From Sinorhizobium fredii USDA 205 (GTDB lineage: Bacteria > Pseudomonadota > Alphaproteobacteria > Rhizobiales > Rhizobiaceae), in assembly GCF_001461695.1 (NCBI RefSeq), contig NZ_AUTC01000146.1, forward strand, positions 62,001 to 126,000: a stretch of DNA of 64,000 bases, in the 5' to 3' direction. Below are positions 24,821 to 33,242 of the stretch, piece by piece (position 1 is the stretch's first letter; every line of letters starts with the position of its first letter). The notes under the pieces were generated by a model. The model worked only from the letters and a program-made list of their open reading frames with translations, searched no databases and was not told where the DNA came from. The position numbers and the translations under genes are program-made.

Positions 24821-26368
24821 CTAGCGCGCGGCAAGTTCCATGACCTTGATTTGGGTGGCTTCTGCCCTGTCGAGGAAGCCGGTGACGCGGCCTTCGTGCA
24901 TGACCATGATCCGGTCGCTCATGCCGAGCACCTCGGGCATTTCCGACGAGATCATGATGACGGCGACGCCGTTGCGGGCCAGTTCCGTTACCAGACGGTG
25001 AATCTCGGCCTTGGCGCCGACGTCGATGCCGCGTGTCGGTTCGTCGAGGATGAGAATATGCGGATTGGTGAGCAGCCAGCGGCCGATCAGCACCTTTTGC
25101 TGGTTGCCGCCCGAGAGGTTCTCGATGCGCTCCTGCAGGTTCGGCGTCTTGACGCGCAGCTTGCGGCTCATCTCCTCGCAGGCTGCGGTGATCTCCTTCT
25201 CGGAGACGAAGCCGCGCTTGACGAACCTATCCTGCAGCACGGCGACCTGCATGTTCTCCAGAATGTCGAGGATGAGCAGGCAGCCGGTGTCCTTGCGATC
25301 CTCCGTCAGGAAGGCCATGCGGTTGCGGATCGCCGTGTTGGGGTTGTCGATGACCAGTTCCTTGCCGTCGATCGCGATTGTGCCCGAACTTGCCGGCGTC
25401 ACGCCGAACAGCGTCTCGGCGACGTTCGAGCGGCCGGAACCGACGAGGCCGGCAACGCCGAGGATCTCGCCGGCGCGCACGTCGAAGGAAACGTCCTGGA
25501 AGACGCCGTTGAGCGTCAGGTTCTTCACCGACAGCACGACATCGCCGATCGGCACTTCCTCCTTCGGGAACATCTGGGTGATCTCGCGGCCGACCATCAT
25601 GCGGATGATGTCGTCGCGGGTGACCTGGCTGGAAGCGTGCGTGCCGATATATTTGCCGTCGCGGAACACCGAGAATTCGTCGGCGATCTCGAACAGCTCG
25701 TTCATCTTGTGGGTGATGTAGACGATGCCGATGCCCTGGGAGCGCAGGTCGCGGATGATCTCGAAGAGATGCGCTACCTCGCGTTCGGTCAGCGCCGAGG
25801 TCGGCTCGTCCATGATGAGGACGTCGGATTCGTAGGAGACTGCCTTGGCGATCTCGACCATCTGCCGGCTGGCGACCGAGAGGTGCCGGACCTCGATCTC
25901 CGGGTCGATGTTGATCTTCAGCCGCTCGAACAGCTTGGCGGTCATGCGGTGCATTTCGCCGTGATCGACGAAGCCGAAGCGGTTCTTCGGCTCGCGGCGG
26001 ATCCAGATGTTTTCGGCAACCGTCATGAACGGCATCAGGTTCAGTTCCTGATGGATCATCGCAATGCCGTTTTCGAGCGCGTCGAGCGGCGACTTCAGCT
26101 GGATGTCGACGCCGCGGAGCTTCACCTCGCCCTGGTCCGGGTGGTAGATGCCGGCGAGGATCTTCATCAGCGTCGATTTGCCGGCGCCGTTTTCGCCCAT
26201 CAGCGCATGCACGGTGCCGCGCTTCAGCTTGAATTCGACGTCGTCGAGCGCGACGACGCCCGGAAATTCCTTGCGCACGCCTTCGGCGGTCAGAAGGTAT
26301 TCGGCATTGGGTACGGCACCGCTGGCGCGCACGGCTGCCATCGTTGTGGGACTGAGCGTCATTGTCAT
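24821..26368 (-). CDS. iatA: ABC transporter ATP-binding protein, ribose/inositol type (two ATPase domains)
   Basis: A 515-residue protein with two fused nucleotide-binding domains as in RbsA and MglA. The first has Walker A GENGAGKST (about 58-66), VRHLSVASRQMVEIAKA in place of the strict signature and LIMDEPTSALT. The second has the degenerate Walker A GLVGSGRSNV, the intact signature NLSGGNQQKVLIGRW and ILDEPTRGIDVGAK. Such asymmetric sites are normal in this family. It lies between the binding protein and the permease, with a GC-rich hairpin in front that may tune its level. Confidence 0.82.
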   Translation of the reverse strand: MTMTLSPTTMAAVRASGAVPNAEYLLTAEGVRKEFPGVVALDDVEFKLKRGTVHALMGENGAGKSTLMKILAGIYHPDQGEVKLRGVDIQLKSPLDALENGIAMIHQELNLMPFMTVAENIWIRREPKNRFGFVDHGEMHRMTAKLFERLKINIDPEIEVRHLSVASRQMVEIAKAVSYESDVLIMDEPTSALTEREVAHLFEIIRDLRSQGIGIVYITHKMNELFEIADEFSVFRDGKYIGTHASSQVTRDDIIRMMVGREITQMFPKEEVPIGDVVLSVKNLTLNGVFQDVSFDVRAGEILGVAGLVGSGRSNVAETLFGVTPASSGTIAIDGKELVIDNPNTAIRNRMAFLTEDRKDTGCLLILDILENMQVAVLQDRFVKRGFVSEKEITAACEEMSRKLRVKTPNLQERIENLSGGNQQKVLIGRWLLTNPHILILDEPTRGIDVGAKAEIHRLVTELARNGVAVIMISSEMPEVLGMSDRIMVMHEGRVTGFLDRAEATQIKVMELAAR

Positions 26369-26468
26369 TGCCTCCCCATTTTCCGGCGTCGGCCGGAACG
26401 TCCACGCGCCGGGCGGAACAGCCCTTCTACAGCCCCGATTGGAGCTTCAGGCGGGACTTGCTTCGAAT

Positions 26469-26494
26469 GGGAGCGCGGCGGCGGCCGCGCTCCC
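26469..26494 (-). terminator. Stem-loop between ibpA and iatA
   Basis: GGGAGCGCGGC and GCCGCGCTCCC pair perfectly over 11 bp around a GGCG loop, 12 bases after the ibpA stop. No T-tract follows in the reading direction, so it is probably an attenuating or mRNA-protecting hairpin. Confidence 0.6.
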
Positions 26495-26505
26495 AAGAGG
26501 AACGA

Positions 26506-27435
26506 TCAGTTCTTGGCCTGGTATTTGTCCAGGTTATCCTTCGTGACGAGTTCGAAGGGGATGTAGACCTTCTTCTCGACGGATTCGCCCTTGGCGAGCT
26601 TGAGCGCCGTATCGACCGAGCCCTGGCCCTGGCCGGCGGCGTTCTGGAACACGGTCACGTCGAGGTCGCCGGCAGCCATGGCGGCGAGCGCGTCCTGGGT
26701 GGCGTCGACACCGCCGATGACGACCGAGTCCATCGACCGGCCGGCCGCCTTCAGCGCCTGGATGGCGCCGATCGCCATTTCGTCATTGTTGGCAATCACG
26801 GCATCGAACTCGAGGCCGGCGGAAAGCCAGTTGGTGACGAGGTCGGCACCCTGGGTACGCGACCAGTTGGCGGTCTGCTCCTCGACGATCTCGATGCCCT
26901 TGCAGGCGTCGGTGGCGAGTACGTCGTGGATGTCCTTGGTGCGCATGCGGGCGGCCTGGTTGGAAAGCTCGCCCATCATCACGACGGCCTTGCCCTTTCC
27001 GCCGAGCAGCTTGCAGACTTCCTGCGTCTCCAGCGTGCCGGATTCAACTTCGTTGGATGCGACGAAGGCCTGCTTCTCGGGGAGCGAGTCGATATTCACG
27101 GGCTCGCGGTTGACGTAGACCAGCGGTATGCCGGCATCGGCTGCGATCTTCGACATGGCGGCAGTTGCGTCCGTGTCGACCGGGTTGACGATAATGGCGT
27201 CGACACCGGCAGCGATGAAGTTCTGGATCTGGCTCTGCTGCTTGGCGACGTCGTTCTGAGCGTCTTCGATCTGCAGCTCGACGCCGTTCAGCGTCTTGGC
27301 GTAGTCCTGCATGCCGTTGCGCAGGACCGTCAGGAAGTTGTCGTCGAACAGCGCCATCGAGACGCCGATCGTCTCTGCATGCGCAGCCGTCGACATCATG
27401 ACAGCCATCGCAGTGCCCAGAATGAATTTCTTCAT
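26506..27435 (-). CDS. ibpA: Inositol-type ABC transporter binding protein
   Basis: Periplasmic binding protein of 309 residues, family peripla_BP_4. The signal peptide is MKKFILGTAMAVMMSTAAHA-E. The ribose-type features GVSMALFDDNFLTVLRNGMQ, QIQNFIAAGVDAIIVNPVDT, VYVNREP, IANNDEMAIGAIQALK and VIGGVDATQDALAAM are in order. It strongly resembles the IbpA proteins that feed myo-inositol importers in Caulobacter and S. meliloti. The start at 27435 follows GGAGGAG; the frame extends much further up without a site. A GGAA-N6-TTCC box sits 150 bp upstream. Ribose or another polyol remains possible. Confidence 0.75.
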   Translation of the reverse strand: MKKFILGTAMAVMMSTAAHAETIGVSMALFDDNFLTVLRNGMQDYAKTLNGVELQIEDAQNDVAKQQSQIQNFIAAGVDAIIVNPVDTDATAAMSKIAADAGIPLVYVNREPVNIDSLPEKQAFVASNEVESGTLETQEVCKLLGGKGKAVVMMGELSNQAARMRTKDIHDVLATDACKGIEIVEEQTANWSRTQGADLVTNWLSAGLEFDAVIANNDEMAIGAIQALKAAGRSMDSVVIGGVDATQDALAAMAAGDLDVTVFQNAAGQGQGSVDTALKLAKGESVEKKVYIPFELVTKDNLDKYQAKN

Positions 27436-27584
27436 GTCTACTTTCTCCTCCACTTTTGGTGCCGGCCACACCCTCTCTTGCCGGAAACTCGACTTTCTCT
27501 GATCGAGCTCATTTCTGGTCGGCAGCGCACTCCCGATGCGCTTCCGATTAAAACGGAACAAACAAACCAGTCGTTTGTCATTAC

Positions 27585-27598
27585 GGAATATGTATTCC
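27585..27598. promoter_or_regulatory. IolR-type box upstream of ibpA
   Basis: GGAATATGTATTCC fits GGAA-N6-TTCC, the site of the RpiR-type repressor IolR that controls inositol genes in alphaproteobacteria. Its whole length is nearly palindromic (GGAATA-TG-TATTCC). No iolR gene is in the window. Confidence 0.65.
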
Positions 27599-27667
27599 AT
27601 TTTATCCGGGCGCCGTCAAGTGCAACTTGCGGCGCCCGGGCGGATTTCCGCGCTTTCGCGCGAGCGG

Positions 27668-28477
27668 TCAGGTGCGGGACTGCAGGTAATCCATGCTGTC
27701 GCGAATGGCCTTGGCCGGATCGGTGAGGGCATGGACGGCAGGCGCGAAGGGCTCGAACGAGAAGGGTCCCTGATAGCCTTCCGCGCGCAGGCGGCGGATC
27801 TGCGCCGCATTGTCCAGCCGGTCTGCGGCATCGACCAGGATTCTGTGGGGATCCCGCATCTCGGAGACCGCAACACCCTCGTCGCTGACGCCGGAAATGT
27901 GGACGAGGCCGGTCAGTGTCGGGAAGCATGCGTCTTCGCCGGCCAGATGATGGTGGAAAGTGTCATGGACGAGACGGAAGGTCTCTCCGCCGATTTCCCG
28001 GATCGCTTCGGCGGCTTCGGTCTTGGAGCGCAGCGAGCAGATTTCGAAGCCGAGCGGTTCCACGAGGCCGATGATGCCGGCCGCGTCGAGCATCGGCTTC
28101 AGCGCTTGCAGGGCCGCGCGTAGGTTCGCCTGGCGTTCACCGTCCTTCTGGCCGCTGCCGTCATTGACAGGCACCAGTACCAGCGCCCTGGCGCCGCAAT
28201 CGCGTGCATAGGAAATGAGCTCGCGCGCTTCCGCGTCACGCGCCTCGTTCCATTCGTTGAAGCGCTGCAGGGCGTTGATCGAGATGATCGTCAGTCCGTA
28301 CTTTTCCGCAAGCGCCTTCACCTCCTCGGGCTTCGTGCCGTCCAGGATGGCATTGCCGGACAGGTCGTTGCGAATCTCCACCGCCGAGATTCCGAGCGAT
28401 TTTGCCAGAGCAAAGAATGCATCGAGCGGCAGGCCCGGTGCAGCCATATGGTTGAGGGCGAAGGGAAGGGCGGTCAT
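27668..28477 (-). CDS. IolI-like sugar isomerase/epimerase (TIM barrel)
   Basis: A 269-residue AP-endonuclease-2-type TIM barrel, the fold of 2-keto-myo-inositol isomerase IolI, IolE and hydroxypyruvate isomerase. The four metal-binding positions of IolI have counterparts: Glu in LVEPLGFE, Asp in VHDTFHHHL, His in VHISGV and Glu in FSFEPF. SAVEIRNDL and SINALQRFNEW near the front also agree with IolI. GGAGG precedes the start at 28477. It has an IolR-type box just upstream and leads into the inositol importer, so a step in inositol (inosose) breakdown is the likeliest role. Confidence 0.75.
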   Translation of the reverse strand: MTALPFALNHMAAPGLPLDAFFALAKSLGISAVEIRNDLSGNAILDGTKPEEVKALAEKYGLTIISINALQRFNEWNEARDAEARELISYARDCGARALVLVPVNDGSGQKDGERQANLRAALQALKPMLDAAGIIGLVEPLGFEICSLRSKTEAAEAIREIGGETFRLVHDTFHHHLAGEDACFPTLTGLVHISGVSDEGVAVSEMRDPHRILVDAADRLDNAAQIRRLRAEGYQGPFSFEPFAPAVHALTDPAKAIRDSMDYLQSRT

Positions 28478-28522
28478 TGAAGGGTCCTCCGAGAATGTTT
28501 GGAATGGTTGTCGCGGTTGTTC

Positions 28523-28536
28523 GGAACGTTTGTTCC
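28523..28536. promoter_or_regulatory. Second IolR-type box
   Basis: GGAACGTTTGTTCC again matches GGAA-N6-TTCC and lies 46 bp upstream of the IolI-like gene's start. Together with the box at 27585 it brackets the gene and implies one inositol-responsive repressor for both transcription units. Confidence 0.6.
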
Positions 28537-28693
28537 ATTTCCGGTCGACAGCCACATTCACCAGTTGGACGGTTTCCGTCAAAGCCATAGACGGGCAAGA
28601 GTATCGCATTCCTGCAAGAATACGTGGCGACGCTGATGGAATTCTGTCATGGGGCGTGCCACCCGATGCACCCTTGCGCCGAGTGATGCGCCG

Positions 28694-28777
28694 TCAGCGC
28701 ATGAGCCTTCGCTCGAGGAAGTTCTGCATGTCGATGTCCTGTTCCGCGTCGTGAGCGAGGAAAACCTGATAGCGCAT
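28694..28777 (-). pseudogene. ParE toxin gene with internal deletion
   Basis: Directly after the antitoxin, overlapping its stop as TGATG, a 27-residue frame begins MRYQVFLAHDAEQDI, the normal start of a ParE/RelE-type toxin, and ends DMQNFLERRLMR, which closely resembles the normal ParE C-terminus (...RDMQxLLxRRLL). About 65-75 residues in between are absent, including the catalytic or gyrase-contacting core. An in-frame internal deletion explains both ends. The peptide should be inactive. Confidence 0.65.
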
Positions 28778-29049
28778 CAGGTCTTCTTCGCGTGCCTGTT
28801 CCGTATGCGCTCGAACGCGTTCCCTGCAGTATCGACCTTGCCGTCCTGCACTTGTTTATTGGTTAGAGCCAAGATTTTCAGGAGCGCCAGCGTCTCCTGT
28901 GTCTCCTCGTATTGCGTCAAATCCTGCAGAACGGCCTTGGCTTCGCCATGCGAAGTGATGACGACCGGCTGCCGGTCCTCGCCGAGCTTCCGGATGACCT
29001 CGGACGCGTTCGCCTTGAGATAGAGTTTGACCTGCTCGGACGGTTTCAT
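28777..29049 (-). CDS. Type II antitoxin, Phd/YefM family
   Basis: Ninety residues. The N-terminal half is a Phd/YefM DNA-binding fold: SEQVKLYLKANASEVIRKLGE then QPVVITSHGEAKAVLQDLTQYE (about residues 27-48). The C-terminal tail is charged and would wrap a toxin. The partner toxin gene overlapping its stop codon has lost its middle, so this antitoxin now stands alone and may only act as a DNA-binding protein on its own promoter or on those of related loci. Confidence 0.8.
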   Translation of the reverse strand: MKPSEQVKLYLKANASEVIRKLGEDRQPVVITSHGEAKAVLQDLTQYEETQETLALLKILALTNKQVQDGKVDTAGNAFERIRNRHAKKT

Positions 29050-29116
29050 GCCGTAGCTCCTGCTTGACCATAATATAGACCGTTCAAGGCCAAGCAGAAG
29101 AGCCTGCGCCGTTTGA

Positions 29117-30004
29117 TCACTTCATCCCGTTCGCCTCGGCAATGAAATCCGAGAGCATAGGCACATAGTCCTCGCCGCGCCCGGCCCCGACGGCCTGGGC
29201 GAAGGAGTTTCTGACGGCCGCGCCGATCGGGTTCGCTGCGCCGCTCGCATTGGCGAAGGCGGCGAGATAGCTCATGTCCTTGAAGCCATTGCGGATGGCG
29301 AACTTGTGGGCATTCGGATCACGCTCCAGCACCCAGCGGAAGAAGGTCTGGTAGAACGGGCAATCCATGCGGCCGCCGCGGACGACGCTGTCGAAGATCT
29401 CCGGTGTGAGACCGGCCTTGCGCCCGAGCATCAGCGCCTCGGAATAGAGTGCGGCATAGCCCATCGACAGGAAGTTGTTGAGCAACTTCATCGTGTGGCC
29501 GGTGCCGGTCGGGCCGGTATGGACGATGCGGCCGGCGAAACATTCGAGCACCGGCCAGACGCGACGGACGTCGACTTCGGCGCCGCCGACCATGACGTCG
29601 AGTGTACCGGCGGCAGCATCCGCCGGGGTGCGGCTCAAGGGCGCGTCGATGAGCGTGATGCCCTTGCGGGCGAGGTCGGTGGCGAGTTTCGTCGTGACGG
29701 AGGGGTCGGAGGTCGAGCAGTCGACGATGGTGATCGGCTTGCCGGCGGTGGCGATGCCGTCCGCGCCTTCGACGACCGAAACCACCTCCGGCGAGCCGGT
29801 GACGCAGAGCACGACAATGTCGCATTGCTCCGCCATCTGGCGCGGCGTCCTCGCCTCTTTCGCGCCTGCCGCCACGAGGGCCTCTACCGGTGCCCGGTTG
29901 CGGTGCGCCATAACCGAGAGCGGCCAACCCTTCTTCAGAATGTTCGCCGCCATGCCCTGGCCCATCAGCCCGAGCCCGATGAAACCTACATTCGCTTTCG
30001 TCAT
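29117..30004 (-). CDS. Beta-hydroxyacid dehydrogenase, 6-PGDH-like (NAD-binding)
   Basis: A 295-residue oxidoreductase of the 3-hydroxyisobutyrate/tartronate-semialdehyde dehydrogenase family. GFIGLGLMGQGMAANI at residues 7-22 is the Rossmann Gly-rich loop, DAPLSRTPADAAAGTLDVMVGG replaces the more usual DAPVSGG substrate loop, and the catalytic Lys is in GTGHTMKLLNNF. The Arg-Thr-Pro in the substrate loop differs from true HIBADH and from the glxR copy at 43.7 kb, suggesting another hydroxyacid. GGGAGGTGAG precedes the start at 30004. It stands alone on this strand; no pathway partner adjoins. Confidence 0.82.
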   Translation of the reverse strand: MTKANVGFIGLGLMGQGMAANILKKGWPLSVMAHRNRAPVEALVAAGAKEARTPRQMAEQCDIVVLCVTGSPEVVSVVEGADGIATAGKPITIVDCSTSDPSVTTKLATDLARKGITLIDAPLSRTPADAAAGTLDVMVGGAEVDVRRVWPVLECFAGRIVHTGPTGTGHTMKLLNNFLSMGYAALYSEALMLGRKAGLTPEIFDSVVRGGRMDCPFYQTFFRWVLERDPNAHKFAIRNGFKDMSYLAAFANASGAANPIGAAVRNSFAQAVGAGRGEDYVPMLSDFIAEANGMK

Positions 30005-30195
30005 GCTCACCTCCCTGCGGTTGCCGCTATCGTGCACGAGAATCGGGGCATCGTCAGGTCCAAAATGCGTTCGGCGAAGCCGGGCGAGACGGTGAACTCA
30101 TCAGCGGTTGGCAGAAGCGCCAATGGCGAGATAACACAAGCGGAGGGCCCACTTTTCGGCTAAAGTTTTCTTCTCGAGCATCTGAGGGCGCTGAG

Positions 30196-30627
30196 ATGTT
30201 GGGCTCTGACCTGGAAAAATTCATCGAGCAGGATCATCTGGCTTTGGATGCCTTCGTGAAGGGCGATCCTGAACCTCTGAAAGACCTCTATTCGCGACGG
30301 GAAGATGTCATTATCGCCAATCCGTTCGGGCCGCCGGCGAAGGGATGGGAAGAGACCGCCGCGACCATGGAACGGGCTGCCACCAATTTCCGGGACGGTG
30401 AGGCCACTGGCTTTGAGCGCATCTCCGAGTATGCGACGGCGGACCTGGGATACATCATCGAGGTCGAGCAGTTCCGATCCAGGGTCGGCGGCGGCGACAA
30501 GCTGGTGCCGTTTGCGCTTCGGGTCACCACGATATTCCGGCGGGAAGAGGACGCGTGGAGGGTCGTCCTTCGTCATGCCGATCCGATAACCTCAGCCCGC
30601 CCGCCGGCGTCCATAGTCAGCGAGTAG
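30196..30627 (+). CDS. SnoaL-like/DUF4440 family protein
   Basis: A 143-residue protein with the cone-shaped NTF2-like fold used by ketosteroid isomerase and SnoaL: an N-terminal helix (FIEQDHLALDAFVKGDPEPLKDLYS), VIIANPFGPPAKGWEETAATM, and long strands ending in FRREEDAWRVVLRHADP, the DUF4440 C-terminal signature WRVVHxHxS-like. Such proteins are small-molecule enzymes or binding scaffolds; no catalytic Asp/Tyr pair can be assigned. It is transcribed alone, convergent with xthA. The 191 bp upstream show no clear promoter. Confidence 0.75.
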   Translation: MLGSDLEKFIEQDHLALDAFVKGDPEPLKDLYSRREDVIIANPFGPPAKGWEETAATMERAATNFRDGEATGFERISEYATADLGYIIEVEQFRSRVGGGDKLVPFALRVTTIFRREEDAWRVVLRHADPITSARPPASIVSE

Positions 30628-30652
30628 GGTTGCCGGACAACCATGAACGGCT

Positions 30653-31426
30653 CTAATCCCGCAACATGATCCATGCCGGCGCGTGATCGCTGGCATTGTC
30701 GCGGCCGCGGACATCCCTGTCGATGCCGGCGCCGGCGAGCCGCCGTCTGAGCTTGCGGCTGAGAAGAATATGGTCGAGGCGCAGGCCGGCGTTGCGCTGC
30801 CAGCGATTGCGGCGATAGTCCCAGAAGGTGAAGAGTTCTTCTTCCGGGTAGACCTTGCGCAGCGCATCGAGCCAGCCCTGGTCGAGCAATTGCCGGAAGG
30901 CGGCGCGACTTTCCGGCTGCACCAGCGCGTTGTCGTCGTAGGAGCGGGTCGGATAAATGTCGCGGGGTTCCGGAACGACGTTGTAGTCGCCGGCGAGCAC
31001 GACCGGCAGGCCGGTTTCGAGCAGCTCTGCGGCGTGGCTGGCGAGGCGCCGGTGCCAGGCGCGCTTGTAGTCGAATTTCGGGCCCGGCTGCGGATTGCCG
31101 TTGGGGGCGTAGAGCGCGGCGATCAGAATGCCGTTCACGGCCGCCTCGATGTAGCGGCTTTGCGTGTCGGAGGGATCGCCCGGCAGTTCCGTCCGGGTGA
31201 GGACCGGCTCGCCGCCGCGGGCGAGGATTGCCACGCCGTTCCAGGCGGACTGCCCGCGCCAGACGGCCCCGTAGCCGGCGGCTTCGATCGCCGATTTCGG
31301 GAACTGCGCGTCGGTTGCCTTGAGTTCCTGGAGGCAGACGACATCGGGTTCGGCCGCGTTGAGCCAGGCCAGGAGGTTTTCGAGCCGCTTGTTCACGCCG
31401 TTGATGTTGAAGGTGGCGATCTTCAT
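30653..31426 (-). CDS. xthA: Exodeoxyribonuclease III / AP endonuclease
   Basis: DNA repair enzyme of 257 residues that cuts 5' to abasic sites and removes blocked 3' ends. The metal and active-site motifs are in order: FNINGVNKR (residues 6-14), LQELKA with the catalytic Glu34, NGVAILAR, PNGNP, LAGDYNVVPEPRD with the catalytic Asp/Asn, and the terminal SDHAP His. It begins 6 bp after the hydrolase stop, so it is the last gene of the ligD-ku operon. Its presence there fits the clean-up of damaged 3' ends before end joining. Confidence 0.92.
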   Translation of the reverse strand: MKIATFNINGVNKRLENLLAWLNAAEPDVVCLQELKATDAQFPKSAIEAAGYGAVWRGQSAWNGVAILARGGEPVLTRTELPGDPSDTQSRYIEAAVNGILIAALYAPNGNPQPGPKFDYKRAWHRRLASHAAELLETGLPVVLAGDYNVVPEPRDIYPTRSYDDNALVQPESRAAFRQLLDQGWLDALRKVYPEEELFTFWDYRRNRWQRNAGLRLDHILLSRKLRRRLAGAGIDRDVRGRDNASDHAPAWIMLRD

Positions 31427-31432
31427 TCCGGC

Positions 31433-32071
31433 TTACCGGCCCAAGTCACTAACCCACCGCCTCAAGGTTCCGGCCACCGTCTCAAGGTGGTCGGCGGCCG
31501 AAAAGCCGGAGATGCTCTTGCGTGGTTTGAGGTCGTGGTCGCCGTCCTCGAGCCAGAGGATTTCGATTTGGTCGGAAAGGGTGTAGCCCCGGACCTCTTC
31601 CCGCGTGCCGAACTCGTCGCGGGTTCCCTGGCAGATCAGCGTTGGTGTCTTGAGACCGGCAAGATGCTTGGTACGGAGCTGTTCGGGTTTGGCCGGCGGG
31701 TGAAACGGGTAGCCGAGGCAGATGAGCCCGGCGATCTTTCCGCTGGTGTGAAGCTCGTCGGCGACCATGCTGGCGACGCGTCCGCCCATCGACTTGCCGC
31801 CGATAATGAGTGGCCCTGTCGCGCCGAGCTCGGCGACCGCCGCGCGGTATTCCGGATTGAGCGTTTCGGCACGCGGAGGAGGCTTGCGCTCGCCTTTGCG
31901 CCGCGCTGCCATATAGCCGAATTCGAACCGGGCGACGCGGAAGCCGGCGGCAGCGAGCGCCTTGGCCGTCGCCGACATCGAAGCCGAATCCATCGGGGCA
32001 CCGGCGCCATGCGCGAGAAGAAGGGTGACCGGCGCGCCCTCCGGTCCGTCGAAAAGGAATTTTCCGTCCAT
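31433..32071 (-). CDS. Alpha/beta hydrolase of the KANL3/Tex30 type
   Basis: A 212-residue soluble hydrolase. It has the oxyanion stretch LLLAHGAGAPMDS, the nucleophile elbow GGKSMGGRVAS with Ser at about residue 94, the acid in GTRDEFG and the catalytic His in EDGDHDLKP. This set is typical of the small dienelactone-hydrolase-like KANL3/Tex30 group, whose substrates are unknown. It sits between a TPR protein and xthA in a DNA end-joining operon (gaps of 82 and 6 bp). Why such an enzyme travels with repair genes is not clear. Confidence 0.85.
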   Translation of the reverse strand: MDGKFLFDGPEGAPVTLLLAHGAGAPMDSASMSATAKALAAAGFRVARFEFGYMAARRKGERKPPPRAETLNPEYRAAVAELGATGPLIIGGKSMGGRVASMVADELHTSGKIAGLICLGYPFHPPAKPEQLRTKHLAGLKTPTLICQGTRDEFGTREEVRGYTLSDQIEILWLEDGDHDLKPRKSISGFSAADHLETVAGTLRRWVSDLGR

Positions 32072-32153
32072 CTTTCAGCCGTCCTGCGTGATTCTCTCGA
32101 TCGCTATATCATCCAGCAAATCAAAGTGCTGCGACGACGATTTGCGTCTCCGG

Positions 32154-33242
32154 TCAGGCGCGCGGCGCGGTCGGGAGAAGGTGGAGGTTCACGAACTGCA
32201 CGCCGCGCTCGGCCGTCCGGGCCCATTCGGATTCCTTGTCGAGTTCGAGGTAACGCTTCCACCAGTGGCGCGCCTCGCCAAGATTCCCGGCATCGAATTC
32301 GAGCTTTGCCAGGTTGAAGACCGCATCGGCATAGTCGATGTCGACGTCGATCGCTTTCTGCAGGTGTCGGCGGGCCGTGTCGATGCGGCCGCGTCCGCTC
32401 ATCAGCCCGGCGAGGTTGAACCAGGCCTCGGCGAAGGAGGGATCGAGCTTGAGCGCCCGGGCGTAATCATGTGCGGCGTCCAGATCGAGGCCGGCCGCTC
32501 GAAGGCAGTTGGCGCGGTTGAACGCGGCGACCGAGTCGGTGCGGTCTATCGCGAGGTAGCGCTGGTATATTGCGGCGGCTTCGTCGTAGTCGCCTTCCTC
32601 CTCGGCCTCTTCGGCTCGTGCGAAAAGCTCTTCGAGTTCCGCCTCCTCGACCGCCCCGAGATCGAGCAGCAATTGTCCGTCGAGCTCGCTCAGGCCTTCG
32701 GCGCGCCGCGCATAGATCGACTTCGAGCCTTCGTGGTGGAGGGACAGTGCCGTCAGCGAGGCGACGTGGCTGGAGCGATGGACGGAACGAGCGATCGCTC
32801 CCCAGCCGGCGCCACTGGCGATCAGACCCGCATATTTGCGGGCGAGGATCACGTCGCGGAATGAATAGGGTTCGGTGTCGTGCTCGAAAGCGTCGAACAA
32901 TGACAGGAGATCGAAGTGGCGCGGCGCGATCTTCGCCTGATCGATCAGCGATTGCCGCGGCAGCGCCGATGTCTCGGGCGCGGTCGCGAGCCCGAGCAGC
33001 CGCAGAAAGCCGTTCTCGCTGAGCGATCGCCGGCCACAGCCGGCCTCCCGTTCGAAACGAGCCTCGATTTCCGCATCGGTCGCCTTGGTGAGCAGCCCGC
33101 GGCCGAAGACCACATAGGCGGTCTGTCGCGTCACGCCGCGGCGCAGGTGCCCGCTCTGGCGCTCGACTTCGCGTGCTATGAGCCGTCGCGGAAACGTGGC
33201 AAGCGCCCCGACGATGCCGATTGTCTTGCCGGCGACCGCCAT
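32154..33242 (-). CDS. BRCT-like / MerR-like HTH / TPR protein in the ku operon
   Basis: A 362-residue protein in three parts. Residues 4-50 (GKTIGIVGALATFPRRLIAR, then SGHLRRGVTRQTAYVVFGRG) follow a BRCT pattern: Gly-Lys start, VxGxL, RxxxxxEVExxxG and TxYVVxG. Residues about 108-152 (HFDLLSLFDAFE, YSFRDVILARKYAGLIASG) look like a MerR-type winged helix. About 205-345 holds three or four TPRs (DEAAAIYQRYLAIDR, DAAHDYARALKLDP, DTARRHLQKAIDVD). Its ATG overlaps the ku stop (TGATG), so it is translated with Ku. BRCT domains usually recruit repair partners, TPRs build complexes. I infer an accessory end-joining factor or a regulator of the operon; this is a domain reading without database support. 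Confidence 0.72.
   Translation of the reverse strand: MAVAGKTIGIVGALATFPRRLIAREVERQSGHLRRGVTRQTAYVVFGRGLLTKATDAEIEARFEREAGCGRRSLSENGFLRLLGLATAPETSALPRQSLIDQAKIAPRHFDLLSLFDAFEHDTEPYSFRDVILARKYAGLIASGAGWGAIARSVHRSSHVASLTALSLHHEGSKSIYARRAEGLSELDGQLLLDLGAVEEAELEELFARAEEAEEEGDYDEAAAIYQRYLAIDRTDSVAAFNRANCLRAAGLDLDAAHDYARALKLDPSFAEAWFNLAGLMSGRGRIDTARRHLQKAIDVDIDYADAVFNLAKLEFDAGNLGEARHWWKRYLELDKESEWARTAERGVQFVNLHLLPTAPRA

Noticed and set aside
24764..26566. A 600-codon open frame on the plus strand across the ATPase gene.
   Set aside because: It is antisense to a clear two-domain ABC ATPase, and its Asp/His/Leu-rich translation has no motif; it is a shadow of GC-rich codon bias.
30683..32317. A 544-codon plus-strand frame across xthA and the hydrolase gene.
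   Set aside because: Both minus-strand genes have intact catalytic motifs; a single opposing gene over two unrelated ones is not credible.
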